Assembly (NCBI RefSeq): GCF_051251085.1
Contig: NZ_JBPCZH010000003.1
Coordinates: 272,523-336,522 of the forward strand
Source of the DNA: Cernens ardua
Lineage (GTDB): Bacteria; Pseudomonadota; Gammaproteobacteria; Pseudomonadales; Halomonadaceae
DNA length: 64,000 bases
Direction: 5' to 3'
Shown: in pieces, positions 28,148 to 36,195 of the stretch
Position numbering within the stretch: position 1 is the first letter of the stretch
Layout: each line of letters begins with the position of its first letter
Notes under the pieces: model-generated
The model's input: the letters and a program-made list of their open reading frames with translations, nothing else
Database searches by the model: none
Told to the model about the DNA's origin: nothing
Translations under genes and position numbers: made by a program

Positions 28148-29167
28148 ATGGCAAAAAAAGCACTACTTGTAGCTGGTACAACAGGTCTACTACTCACACT
28201 TACACTAACAATGCAAAGCGCAAATGCCGATGTTGTTGTGGGCTATCAAACAGGGGCCGATCCAACCAAGGTCGCGATCGCCAATGGGGATTACGAAAAA
28301 GCGATAGGTGAAAAAGTGGTCTGGAAACGATTCAATTCCGGGCCGGCGATTCTCGCAGCACTGGCATCCAAATCCATTGATATTGCCTACGTCGGGTCTA
28401 CACCGGTAGCCTCGGCCATTTCTCAGGGATTGCCTCTTTCTGTTTTTCTGGTTAATACGCTTAACAACACCAACGAAGAACTGGTGGCACGCAACAGCAG
28501 TGGCATTACATCGCCCCAGTCACTGGTAGGGAAAACGATTGCAACGACCTTCGTATCAACCAGCCATTACAGCTTATTGAATGCACTTCATCACTGGGGA
28601 ATTGCAAACTCGAAGGTTAAATTGGTCAATCTTGATCCTGCCAATATTGCCGCCGTATGGAAGCGCGGAGATATTGACGCCGCTTTCACCTGGGACCCGG
28701 CATTGAGCGAAATCAAACAATCGGGGCATGTTATTACCTCGGCCGGACAAGTGGGTAAATGGGGCGCGCCAACACTTGACGTATGGACAACTCTTCAGAG
28801 CTATGCAAACGCGCATCCTAAAGTGCTCAAAGCATTTACAGCCGCCACATTGCAGTCCTTCTCGAACTACTACCAACACCAAAATGAATGGACCCCGCAA
28901 TCACCCCAAATTACCGATATTGCGAAGTTAACCGGTGCCTCGCCCAATGATATTCCACAACAGCTAAAAGCCGGTCATTATCCCGACCTGGCCGAACAGG
29001 CTTCCCCATCGTTGCTGGGAGGGGGCGTTGCCCATGCTCTAAAATCTACAGCGGAATTTCTTTATCAGCAGAAAAGTATTCCACAGGTTAAAAACGACTA
29101 CTCTGCCTATGTGACCGCACGCTATTTACCCACGAAAACAGATTCAACTATCCAGCCTGAACAATGA
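28148..29167 (+). CDS. tauA: TauA-like taurine/alkylsulfonate ABC transporter substrate-binding protein (orphan)
   Basis: The protein has 339 residues from the ATG at 28148. The longer frame from 28070 adds 26 residues that do not look like a signal peptide. The signal peptide is MAKKALLVAGTTGLL... with cleavage near ANA-D. The mature protein follows TauA closely: VGYQTGADPTKVA, STSHYSLLNALHHWGI, KRGDIDAAFTWDPA, QVGKWGAPTLDVW and the near-terminal NDYSAYVTARY. It should bind a sulfonate in the periplasm. The ATPase, permease and TauD dioxygenase genes are absent on both sides, which is unusual. Confidence 0.9.
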   Translation: MAKKALLVAGTTGLLLTLTLTMQSANADVVVGYQTGADPTKVAIANGDYEKAIGEKVVWKRFNSGPAILAALASKSIDIAYVGSTPVASAISQGLPLSVFLVNTLNNTNEELVARNSSGITSPQSLVGKTIATTFVSTSHYSLLNALHHWGIANSKVKLVNLDPANIAAVWKRGDIDAAFTWDPALSEIKQSGHVITSAGQVGKWGAPTLDVWTTLQSYANAHPKVLKAFTAATLQSFSNYYQHQNEWTPQSPQITDIAKLTGASPNDIPQQLKAGHYPDLAEQASPSLLGGGVAHALKSTAEFLYQQKSIPQVKNDYSAYVTARYLPTKTDSTIQPEQ

Positions 29168-29397
29168 TGCGCTGATATTAACTACTCATTTGTAGGTCGG
29201 TATGGCACCAACATCGGAAGAGCCACACCGGCCTCTCAACTCAGCCCATCCCATAACCTTCTCATATCACCCTACCTTCTTTAACGCCTTCCCGCCGACA
29301 CTGGTATACTTGTTTCATCACTTCACTGCATTTTTGTGCTATGTGAAACAACGAACAGCGCCAAGAAATTCTCGATACGATTTCAGAAAGGTAAAGC
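29168..29397 (+). promoter_or_regulatory. Gap between tauA and the oxoamine synthase gene, with imperfect hairpin
   Basis: An imperfect 12-bp hairpin (GGTCGGTATGGC / GCCACACCGGCC, two wobble pairs) lies at about 29192-29233 without a U tract. The rest is AT-rich and probably contains the promoter of the next gene. Confidence 0.3.
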
Positions 29398-30720
29398 ATG
29401 GCCGGGTCTGACTTGAATACAACGAAACAAGGGCTCAAGCAGCGTCTGATTGATCAGGCACTAAAGCGTCGCCAACAGCCCAAAGGCGCACCACAGGCAT
29501 CCGAAGACTCCGTTGTGAAAGTGAATGAATACTTCACACGTTTTGACCTGCAACCCGGTTACCAGCAAGTGGAAATGTTGAAATCGACCGGGGAACGCTT
29601 CCATGTACCGGACCCTTTTTTCAAGCTTCATGAGGGAACGGCAGGCGCCACCACAATCATCAACGGCCAAACCTGTATCAACTTTGCCAGCTATAACTAC
29701 CTCAGCCTGGCACATCACCCAGAGGTAATCGAAGCAGCGACTGAAGCCTTGCAACGTTATGGCAGCTCTGTCTCCGCGAGTCGTGCCGTCTCAGGTGAGC
29801 GCCCCATTCATGAAGAATTTGAACGCGCACTTGCAGAGCAATATGACGTGGAAGATGCCCTTGTCTTCGTCAGTGGTCATGCCTGTAATGTCTCCACCGT
29901 GGGCCATTTAATGGGCCAGAAGGATCTTATCCTTCACGACGAATACAGTCATAACAGCCTATTGGTGGGCGCCCAACTGTCAGGCGCAAGACGCATGAGC
30001 TTTCCTCATAATGACTTCGCAACACTGGAAAAACTGTTGGCGCGTCATCGCGAACAATTCGAAAGGGTATTGATTGTTATCGAAGGGCTCTACAGCATGG
30101 ATGGAGACATCCCTGATCTGGCGCAGTTCGTACGAGTTAAAAAGCGCTATCAAGCCTGGTTAATGGTGGATGAGGCTCACTCTTTCGGCGTTCTGGGAGA
30201 CAAGGGCCTTGGCATTCGTGAGCATGCCAATATCCCCTCGAAGGATGTCGATATATGGATGGGCACGCTGAGTAAAACCCTTTCCAGTTGTGGTGGTTAT
30301 ATTGCTGGATGTAAAGCGCTGGTCGAAAACCTGCGTTATCTTGCCCCAGGATTTCTCTACAGTGTCGGTATACCGGCACAAAATGCTGCGGCCTCTCTGA
30401 CCGCTTTGCGCATTCTTCAGAGAGAGCCCGAACGCCTGACAAATCTTCACCATATTTCAAGCTACTTCCGGGATCAGGCCAGCGCCATGGGCTTCAATAC
30501 GGGGGAAAGTATCGGAATGGCGGTTGTTCCCATTATTACGGGTAGCTCAGTACAGGCGGTTAAACTCTCGGATGACCTACTTAAACAAAATATCAATGTG
30601 CAGCCTATTCTCTACCCAGCCGTACCGGAAAAGAGTGCTCGACTGCGATTTTTCCTGAATACGGAGCATACACAAGAACAGATAGATAAAACCTTGAAGG
30701 TGTTAAAGGAAAAGTGGTAA
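29398..30720 (+). CDS. Alpha-oxoamine synthase (AONS/KBL/SPT family; RkpG-like)
   Basis: The protein has 440 residues. This PLP-dependent fold-type I enzyme has NFASYNYLSLAHHPEV, GSSVSASRAVSGERPIHEEFE, HDEYSHNSL, MVDEAHSFGVLG (PLP-binding Asp and His) and the Schiff-base K293 in GTLSKTLSSCGGY. The family performs decarboxylative Claisen condensation of an amino acid (serine, glycine, alanine, cysteate) with an acyl thioester. The ~55-residue N-terminal extension before the core is like serine-palmitoyltransferase-type and RkpG-type members. No bio or kbl genes are nearby. The natural partner is the TE-less PKS 1.7 kb upstream. AAGG precedes the ATG. Confidence 0.92.
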   Translation: MAGSDLNTTKQGLKQRLIDQALKRRQQPKGAPQASEDSVVKVNEYFTRFDLQPGYQQVEMLKSTGERFHVPDPFFKLHEGTAGATTIINGQTCINFASYNYLSLAHHPEVIEAATEALQRYGSSVSASRAVSGERPIHEEFERALAEQYDVEDALVFVSGHACNVSTVGHLMGQKDLILHDEYSHNSLLVGAQLSGARRMSFPHNDFATLEKLLARHREQFERVLIVIEGLYSMDGDIPDLAQFVRVKKRYQAWLMVDEAHSFGVLGDKGLGIREHANIPSKDVDIWMGTLSKTLSSCGGYIAGCKALVENLRYLAPGFLYSVGIPAQNAAASLTALRILQREPERLTNLHHISSYFRDQASAMGFNTGESIGMAVVPIITGSSVQAVKLSDDLLKQNINVQPILYPAVPEKSARLRFFLNTEHTQEQIDKTLKVLKEKW

Positions 30721-30776
30721 TGCTAAACAGGGTACACGCTCAAACCTGAGCCTCCCTTAAACACCGCATAACAGAT

Positions 30777-30829
30777 ATTACGCCCCCTGCAACGGTATTA
30801 CGCCCCTGCAACAACAAGGGTTGCAGGGC
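30777..30829. repeat. Short direct repeat and hairpin after the oxoamine synthase gene
   Basis: TATTACGCCCC(C)TGCAAC occurs twice (30777-30793 and 30796-30812). The second copy pairs with GTTGCAGGG at 30820-30828 to form a 9-bp hairpin. There is no U tract. It may be a weak terminator between convergent genes. Confidence 0.4.
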
Positions 30830-30898
30830 ACGCAAATAACGTGTGTAGCACTCCTTGAATGCCGTCACTTTAGACAGAGAGCGGCAAACCCAATACCC

Positions 30899-31219
30899 TC
30901 ATTCCCCCTTCCCTACTTGCCCATATTCGATGGGCACTCGGGTATAGCTCAGGGAGACAGCTTCCTGATCGATCAATTGCAAAATGCTTTCCGCCGTTGT
31001 TTCATCCGCCGATACTGTAATAGCCACCGGTTCATCACTCAGCTCAAAGAAGCCCGCCGAATGGAATACACCCGCCTTGTCAAAACCCAACGAGCCGGAA
31101 ATTATTGTTCCCCCCACAGCGCCTTCTTTCCTACAGAGCGCCAATAGCCAGTCACTCACCAATTCGTGATGATAGCGCGCGTTTTCGTGGGTAAAAAATG
31201 TCAGTTGATAACCTTTCAT
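30899..31219 (-). CDS. DUF190 (UPF0166) family protein
   Basis: The protein has 106 residues, starting MKGYQLTFFTHENARYHHELVSDWL and containing GTIISGSLGFDKAGVFHSAGFFEL, typical of DUF190. It forms a small PII-like ferredoxin fold. Family members are often next to fluoride channels (crcB), but no crcB is seen here. GGGAGA lies before the ATG. The function is unknown. Confidence 0.85.
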   Translation of the reverse strand: MKGYQLTFFTHENARYHHELVSDWLLALCRKEGAVGGTIISGSLGFDKAGVFHSAGFFELSDEPVAITVSADETTAESILQLIDQEAVSLSYTRVPIEYGQVGKGE

Positions 31220-31402
31220 GGTGATTCTCCCGAACTATTTCATCAACTCCCGTTGCCAGACAGCTGCATCTGCCATCAGGAAGCCGTGACCAATATTACT
31301 CTGAGAAGAGAAGAACAGTAGAATCGAAAAGCAGCAATTCACAGCCACTATAAAGATGCGCCTACACCTGCCCCTGCATCAGAGCATATGTAGGCGTTAT
31401 TA

Positions 31403-31414
31403 GCGAATATTCGC
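31403..31414. repeat. 12-bp palindrome in the DUF190-phosphatase gap
   Basis: GCGAATATTCGC is a perfect palindrome. A larger imperfect inverted repeat (GCGCCTACA / TGTAGGCGT) lies just before it at ~31357-31397. The 267-bp gap contains no gene. The palindromes could be part of the DUF190 promoter region or a terminator structure. Confidence 0.3.
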
Positions 31415-31486
31415 GGTTTGAAGATAGAGCTCACTGACAACTCTACCTTGAGGAGAACACCATCTCCCAAAGACAGAAACGCGGAC

Positions 31487-32071
31487 TTAGTGGTGCGTCA
31501 CGTTCCATTTCTTGATAACACGATCTTCACGATGATAAGTGAGAACGCTCAAGGAAGCAGGTGACAATGCCAGATGCGCGCCGAAGCGGATATCCCCTGC
31601 CGCCCAGTACCCCGCAATTGCTCTTAGAATATGCGCGTGAGCAAATAGAGCGATACGTCCGCCTGTTTTATCGAGACGGTCAACAAAGTCAGAAACTCGT
31701 TTTTGAATATCTTCCGCGTTTTCACCCTCAGGGATATCCGCAGTGAAGACATCCCAACCGGGAACTTCCTTACGAATATCCGAGGTTTTACGCCCTTCAT
31801 AGATACCATAATTCCATTCCAGAAGCTCAGGTTCGATCTCCATTTGATCGCCCAGTCCTGCCAATTTGGCAGTATCTTTTGCGCGTACCAGAGGGCTAGA
31901 GTAAACATGATCGAACGCTACTCCTTCTACCTGAGGCTGAAGTGTTTTCGCCTGCTCAATACCTTCGTCCAGCAGCGGGATATCCGTGCGCCCTGTATGT
32001 TGCCCCGTTTTGCTCCATTCAGTCTGCCCATGACGCATGAGCCAAAGCTCGGTAACCGTTGCCTCTGACAT
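31487..32071 (-). CDS. Histidine phosphatase-family protein
   Basis: The protein has 194 residues. The phosphoglycerate-mutase-like RHG motif is LWLMRHGQTEWS near the N-terminus, with SSPLVRAKDTAKLAG, the acidic LEWNYGIYEGRKT and the second catalytic histidine in LFAHAHILRAIAGYW. This pattern (EWNYGxYEG) fits the cofactor-independent phosphatase branch of the family. The substrate is unknown. GGGAGAG precedes the ATG. It is a single-gene unit. Confidence 0.92.
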   Translation of the reverse strand: MSEATVTELWLMRHGQTEWSKTGQHTGRTDIPLLDEGIEQAKTLQPQVEGVAFDHVYSSPLVRAKDTAKLAGLGDQMEIEPELLEWNYGIYEGRKTSDIRKEVPGWDVFTADIPEGENAEDIQKRVSDFVDRLDKTGGRIALFAHAHILRAIAGYWAAGDIRFGAHLALSPASLSVLTYHREDRVIKKWNVTHH

Positions 32072-32270
32072 GTTTCTCTCCCGTTGTTTTATTCATAATA
32101 ATGAGCCACACGCTCAAATATTATTTTAAATTAAAACATTGATTGGGGGCAGCGTAGATAGGTATAAGACCAATAGGTAAGAAGATATGGTTTCGATACC
32201 GCTCAATACATGGCGTGAACCATATACATATCCTAAGGATACGAATCCCTTAATTGCATAAAGCAACAAA

Positions 32271-32296
32271 CCCATCATATCGCTAAATATGATGGG
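32271..32296 (-). terminator. Terminator-like hairpin after the iron-protein gene
   Basis: A perfect 10-bp stem (CCCATCATAT / ATATGATGGG) with a 6-base loop lies ~80 bp beyond the stop of the reverse-strand P19-like gene. On that strand it is followed by TTTGTTGCTTT. The remainder of the 32072-32374 gap is AT-rich and has no gene. Confidence 0.6.
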
Positions 32297-32374
32297 CCCG
32301 TACGGTTCAGAGTATTACCGCGTGCGTCTATATCTATACAGATCGCACGAAGTTTGAAAATATGTGGATAATTC

Positions 32375-32890
32375 CTAATGCTGAGGATAATCAAACGTAA
32401 AGGTTTCTACAAATGGCTTGAACCAAGGGCCTATACCTGTAGCCTGGTCGATGTGGCGCTCATATCCGACCTCATCTGGCGCCGTATACTTCAGCATGAC
32501 GGTATAACGCCCCTTTCCTGCCATGGGTACAGAATGAGCATAATGCGGTCCATCCGAGGCTGACATGGGTAGCAGTTGCCCAAACTGAATGTAATTACTG
32601 TCCCCTTCCTTGCGCACAACATAGTCCACACTTAGATAAGGGATCCAGCTGCCTTCCTCATACCCCCAGGGGTTACCAGCCAATGCATGTACATCAGTTT
32701 CAAGGTGGATGATATCATTTCCCATGACCATTGATTGTGGGGAGGGAGAAGTTTCAATATGCAGCAAATAGGAAGACGCAATTTCCAGATGGTGAGTTTT
32801 TATCGGCCCACCAATGGGATACTCCTTCGCGTCAGCAAATTGGCTGATTAAACATAGCCCAATACCCAATGCGATGCATGACTTACGCAT
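32375..32890 (-). CDS. P19/Tp34-family periplasmic iron-transport protein
   Basis: The protein has 171 residues from the ATG at 32890. An upstream in-frame ATG at 32905 lies before an AAGGAG ribosome site and is rejected. The signal peptide is MRKSCIALGIGLCLISQFADA. The mature start KEYPIGGPIKTHHLEIASSYL, the metal-site histidine/methionine pattern, SDGPHYAHSVPM and GIGPWFKPF are family features. These dimeric proteins bind Cu/Fe and support ferrous iron uptake, usually with an FTR1-type permease, which is not seen here. A Fur-box-like site lies 62 bp upstream. Confidence 0.88.
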   Translation of the reverse strand: MRKSCIALGIGLCLISQFADAKEYPIGGPIKTHHLEIASSYLLHIETSPSPQSMVMGNDIIHLETDVHALAGNPWGYEEGSWIPYLSVDYVVRKEGDSNYIQFGQLLPMSASDGPHYAHSVPMAGKGRYTVMLKYTAPDEVGYERHIDQATGIGPWFKPFVETFTFDYPQH

Positions 32891-32951
32891 GATGACTCCT
32901 TGCAAAAGAGGAACGATGGCTGCGAAATACGAGAAAATGCAGGCATCAAAT

Positions 32952-32970
32952 GATAGTGATTATCATTTTC
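32952..32970. promoter_or_regulatory. Fur-box-like operator upstream of the P19-like gene
   Basis: GATAGTGATTATCATTTTC matches 16 of 19 positions of the classical Fur box (GATAATGATAATCATTATC). It sits 62 bp upstream of the iron-protein start, where a promoter is expected. Repression by Fur under iron-replete conditions is inferred. Confidence 0.75.
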
Positions 32971-32996
32971 ATAATGTGCAAGAAGTCCAGAAACGT

Positions 32997-33041
32997 CAAT
33001 ACCCCACTGCTAATATTCAAACTATTAACAGCGGGGTATTG
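32997..33041 (-). terminator. Long imperfect hairpin after galU
   Basis: A 19-bp stem with two mismatches (starting CAATACCCCACTG, ending CGGGGTATTG) and a 7-base loop lies ~40 bp past the galU stop. The U tract is weak on either strand. It probably separates galU transcription from the P19-like gene. Confidence 0.5.
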
Positions 33042-33079
33042 AGTCAAAAGCCAGCTAACCTTGATAAAATCGTATGATT

Positions 33080-33967
33080 TTATTCACCAGCATACTTTTT
33101 AAGAAGCGCTTGGAAGTCATCACCCAACTTTGGATGACGTTTACCATAAGAGAGAGTTGCTTCAAGATAGCCTAATGCAAATCCACAGTCGTAAGTATCG
33201 CCTTCCATACGGTAAGCATCGACATCCGAATGAGTCCGAAGCTCATCAATAGCATCCGTCAATTGGATTTCACCACCCGCTCCGGGCTTCGTATCTGCAA
33301 GTAAAGGGAAGATATTACCGGGCAGGAGATAACGACCAATAACAGCAAGAGTGGATGGCTCTTCCCCACTCTTGGGCTTTTCAACCATACCTGTGATTTT
33401 GACATGCTCTCCAGCTTTTGGTGAATCCCCATCAATAGCGACGATCCCATATTTATAGGCAACATCCTGAGGGACATTCTCAACCATGATCTGGGCATTA
33501 CCCGTTTCATCAAATGCCTGAATCATGCCCGCAAGGTCATTTACCTTTCCGCCATTGGTATCCACCAACACATCGGGCAACATTACGACAAAAGGTTCGT
33601 TATCACCGATAACCGGGCGTGCACACAAGATTGCATGTCCCAAGCCCAAGGCCTCCTCCTGACGCACTGAAACAATCGTCACATCATCAGGAATAATATT
33701 ACGCAGTTCTTCAAGAAGCTCCAACTTACCCTTCTCTTCAAGTTGGTGCTCTAATTCAAAATGTTTGTCAAAGTGGTTCTCAATCGCAATTTTGGCAGAG
33801 TGAGTGACAAGCACGATTTCCTTGATGCCAGCAGCAACAGCTTCCTGTACCACATACTGAATAACGGGCTTATCCACAATAGTGATCATTTCTTTAGGGA
33901 TAGCCTTGGAGGCTGGTAAACAACGAGTGCCAAAGCCAGCGACGGGGAGTACAGCTTTACGGATCAT
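33080..33967 (-). CDS. galU: UTP-glucose-1-phosphate uridylyltransferase
   Basis: The protein has 295 residues. The nucleotidyltransferase start is KAVLPVAGFGTRCLPASKAIPKEM, followed by QEEALGLGHAILCARP, VMLPDVLVD and MVEKPKSGEEPS. GalU makes UDP-glucose, the precursor of UDP-galactose (GalE) and UDP-glucuronate for capsule and LPS. It is the last gene in the reverse-strand capsule region. In homologues the first motif commonly reads GTRxLPATK, here GTRCLPASK, a minor change. The following hairpin at 32997-33041 probably terminates it. Confidence 0.96.
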   Translation of the reverse strand: MIRKAVLPVAGFGTRCLPASKAIPKEMITIVDKPVIQYVVQEAVAAGIKEIVLVTHSAKIAIENHFDKHFELEHQLEEKGKLELLEELRNIIPDDVTIVSVRQEEALGLGHAILCARPVIGDNEPFVVMLPDVLVDTNGGKVNDLAGMIQAFDETGNAQIMVENVPQDVAYKYGIVAIDGDSPKAGEHVKITGMVEKPKSGEEPSTLAVIGRYLLPGNIFPLLADTKPGAGGEIQLTDAIDELRTHSDVDAYRMEGDTYDCGFALGYLEATLSYGKRHPKLGDDFQALLKKYAGE

Positions 33968-34011
33968 TACTTATACCCGATCTTTTAATATCCAATTACA
34001 TGATAAGACTC

Positions 34012-34037
34012 AAAAAGCCTACTCATTTGAGTAGGCT
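34012..34037 (-). terminator. Rho-independent terminator between rhamnosyltransferase-like gene and galU
   Basis: A perfect 10-bp stem AGCCTACTCA / TGAGTAGGCT with a two-base loop runs, on the reverse strand, into TTTTT. It lies right after the stop at 34048 and implies that galU has its own promoter or depends on read-through. Confidence 0.9.
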
Positions 34038-34047
34038 CATATCGTTA

Positions 34048-34902
34048 TCAATCCTTAAAGATGATCTTTCCATCTTCATCATAGTTCAGGAAAGGAAAAT
34101 CATATTTATACAATTCCAGGAGCCGCTCTTTGGAAATGGCATGATTTTTCGTGATATCAACATAGCGATTCTGATCATTGCCCTGAGCATCATGCCCATC
34201 GGTTTTAGTCATCATGCAACTCGTGATGTGAGGCAAAATGATGCTGGGTACTTCTTTCCACATCAAATGATGGGCGAAGTTATATACAGTGGTATTGATA
34301 TCGTAATCATCAAGATATGCACAACCTGCACTATGGAACAACGCCATATCTTCGGCAAAATGCTGGCCATCATCGCCATAGGAGGTCATTAGAAGATTAC
34401 GTGGCATACTCACCGCATAACGATCATATCGCGCCATCGAGTGCATTGCTTTACGCAATTCATCAATAAAATGAACAGACAAACAGTCGTCATCATCGAT
34501 GCGGAACTGCAATGGAGTACCACCCCAACTTTGTTTGATATTTTCCAATTCAGGCACTATAGCGTCCCAAGTGCTGCGAGCATTTTCAACAATCAATTGT
34601 GCATTGGGTACACGTGCCAAAATACCCTCCAGTCTTGACAGATATTTCTCTGGCATTTGTGGAGAGGTTATGACCAAAAATCTGAAATTTTGATCAGTCT
34701 GAGCCTTAATTGAAGGAATAAGCAGTGTTTCAAAAATTTTGAAACGGGCCTCTAGACGCTTAGAGTCATAGAGTTTGGCTGCTACTTCTGCGAGTAATTC
34801 TTCAGAGATAACGCCTGTCTCACGACTTTCACCGTAGGCAGACCAGTCACAAAGGCCAAGGAAGGAAAATCGGCAAATACCCACGATTCCTGAAGCTAAC
34901 AT
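34048..34902 (-). CDS. Putative rhamnosyltransferase-family glycosyltransferase
   Basis: The protein has 284 residues. It resembles the 'putative rhamnosyl transferase' family (Rhamno_transf): an N-terminal RFSFLG..., the LYDSKRLEARFKIFETLLIPSI segment, FRFLVITSPQMP, and the nucleotide-sugar/metal motif RIDDDDCL. The fold is GT-A-like. AGGAG lies before the ATG. It is the last sugar-transferase gene of the AT-rich capsule block and is followed directly by a terminator. The donor sugar is not proven. Confidence 0.8.
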   Translation of the reverse strand: MLASGIVGICRFSFLGLCDWSAYGESRETGVISEELLAEVAAKLYDSKRLEARFKIFETLLIPSIKAQTDQNFRFLVITSPQMPEKYLSRLEGILARVPNAQLIVENARSTWDAIVPELENIKQSWGGTPLQFRIDDDDCLSVHFIDELRKAMHSMARYDRYAVSMPRNLLMTSYGDDGQHFAEDMALFHSAGCAYLDDYDINTTVYNFAHHLMWKEVPSIILPHITSCMMTKTDGHDAQGNDQNRYVDITKNHAISKERLLELYKYDFPFLNYDEDGKIIFKD

Positions 34903-35020
34903 TTTGATACTCCTACACTATGAAGATATTACACAGTGGATAAATAATGTGAGATTATAACAAAGCCCAATTTGAGAGTAAATTTATTTATCACACACTT
35001 TTAATACACTGAATTATTGT

Positions 35021-36172
35021 TTAATTAATAACGCTAAATAATTCCCAGTCCTGGGCTGACTCTGAGAATTTTATAGAATCCCCGTTATCACTAAGATATT
35101 CATCACCAACTTGTATAGATATCTGCCCATTATGAAAGTTTGTCTTAATAATAGACTCAGCTGACGACATTCCGGAATTTATACTTCCATCCACGGAGAT
35201 TGAATGTATTTCAATACCGGATGTTGTCCAGAGCTTGCCTGCATCATCATAATAGACACTCGTCATTTCGGGTATTCTATTCTCCCAACGTATAAATTTA
35301 ATTCTTTTATCATTAGAATCAAATACCATAATATGACCGTGATTGGACAACAAATATTTCCCATACTCAACAACGCCTTTACCTTGCGTTTTAAACATAT
35401 ATGGCAAAAACAACTTGGGTTTATATAATGATAACTCTCTTTTTACATTAGCAAATTTTGACAAAAACTTTTCAGGATCAGAAAAGTCCAATTTTTCCGA
35501 AAACATATCACCAAGTTCGTAGTTCCACCACTGTGATTCTTTCAGCCCGGAAATAATCTCATCAGGAAATCTTTTCTTGATAACTTTCGCAGGGTTTCCG
35601 CCAACGATGGAATATGCAGGAACGTCCTTGACTACTACGCTGCCTTGAGCAATCACTGCTCCATCACCAATAGTTATACCACCTTTGAGGTAAACATCAG
35701 AACCTATCCATACATCAGAGCCTATCCTCGTCCCTGTGACGTGGGGTTGAGGTGTGGGAACCTTTTTAAGCTCGATATCCTTTCTTTCTGCTTGCTGGTA
35801 ATGCAAAAAATAACTATAAGTAAATTCTCTACCAAAATTGAAAAAGGCAGAACTCATACTTACAGCTTCTATAGGATGACGAAACCCCAAACTCTTCACA
35901 TCTTCAGCTATCTGTGAATACCGCCCAACTTTAGAGCTCTCATGTAAAGTGGATGCTATTGAAGAAAAAGATCCAAGGCTGAAGAGAGAAAGCCCATCGG
36001 CAATTGTTGAATAAGCTTCAATACAAGTATTCTTGGCTATAATAAGGTTTAGCCCATTTTTTACTCTTTGTTGATATGCTTCAGGCTTGCCATGAAAACC
36101 GCTTCTCTCTTGATATATACAGGTTTCTTTTAGAGTATCTATCAACTCATCATTAACTGTTAAAGTTTCCAT
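35021..36172 (-). CDS. CatB/XAT-type hexapeptide acetyltransferase with C-terminal extension
   Basis: The protein has 383 residues. Residues ~60-215 form a left-handed beta-helix acetyltransferase with the CatB-like insert GFRHPIEAVSMSSAFFNF and hexapeptide rungs GTRIGSDVWIGSDVYLKGGITIGDGAVIAQGSVV (in part), ending with VGGNPAKVIKKRF. The last ~150 residues have no recognised family and no membrane spans. It probably O-acetylates a capsule sugar. It lies 23 bp after the GT14-like gene. Base composition is AT-rich like its neighbours. Confidence 0.85.
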   Translation of the reverse strand: METLTVNDELIDTLKETCIYQERSGFHGKPEAYQQRVKNGLNLIIAKNTCIEAYSTIADGLSLFSLGSFSSIASTLHESSKVGRYSQIAEDVKSLGFRHPIEAVSMSSAFFNFGREFTYSYFLHYQQAERKDIELKKVPTPQPHVTGTRIGSDVWIGSDVYLKGGITIGDGAVIAQGSVVVKDVPAYSIVGGNPAKVIKKRFPDEIISGLKESQWWNYELGDMFSEKLDFSDPEKFLSKFANVKRELSLYKPKLFLPYMFKTQGKGVVEYGKYLLSNHGHIMVFDSNDKRIKFIRWENRIPEMTSVYYDDAGKLWTTSGIEIHSISVDGSINSGMSSAESIIKTNFHNGQISIQVGDEYLSDNGDSIKFSESAQDWELFSVIN

Positions 36173-36195
36173 AAGATTCGTTAATCACCTATAAA

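Noticed and set aside
29192..29233. Hairpin after tauA as a terminator
   Set aside because: Two wobble pairs and no U tract. It is kept only as part of the intergenic description.
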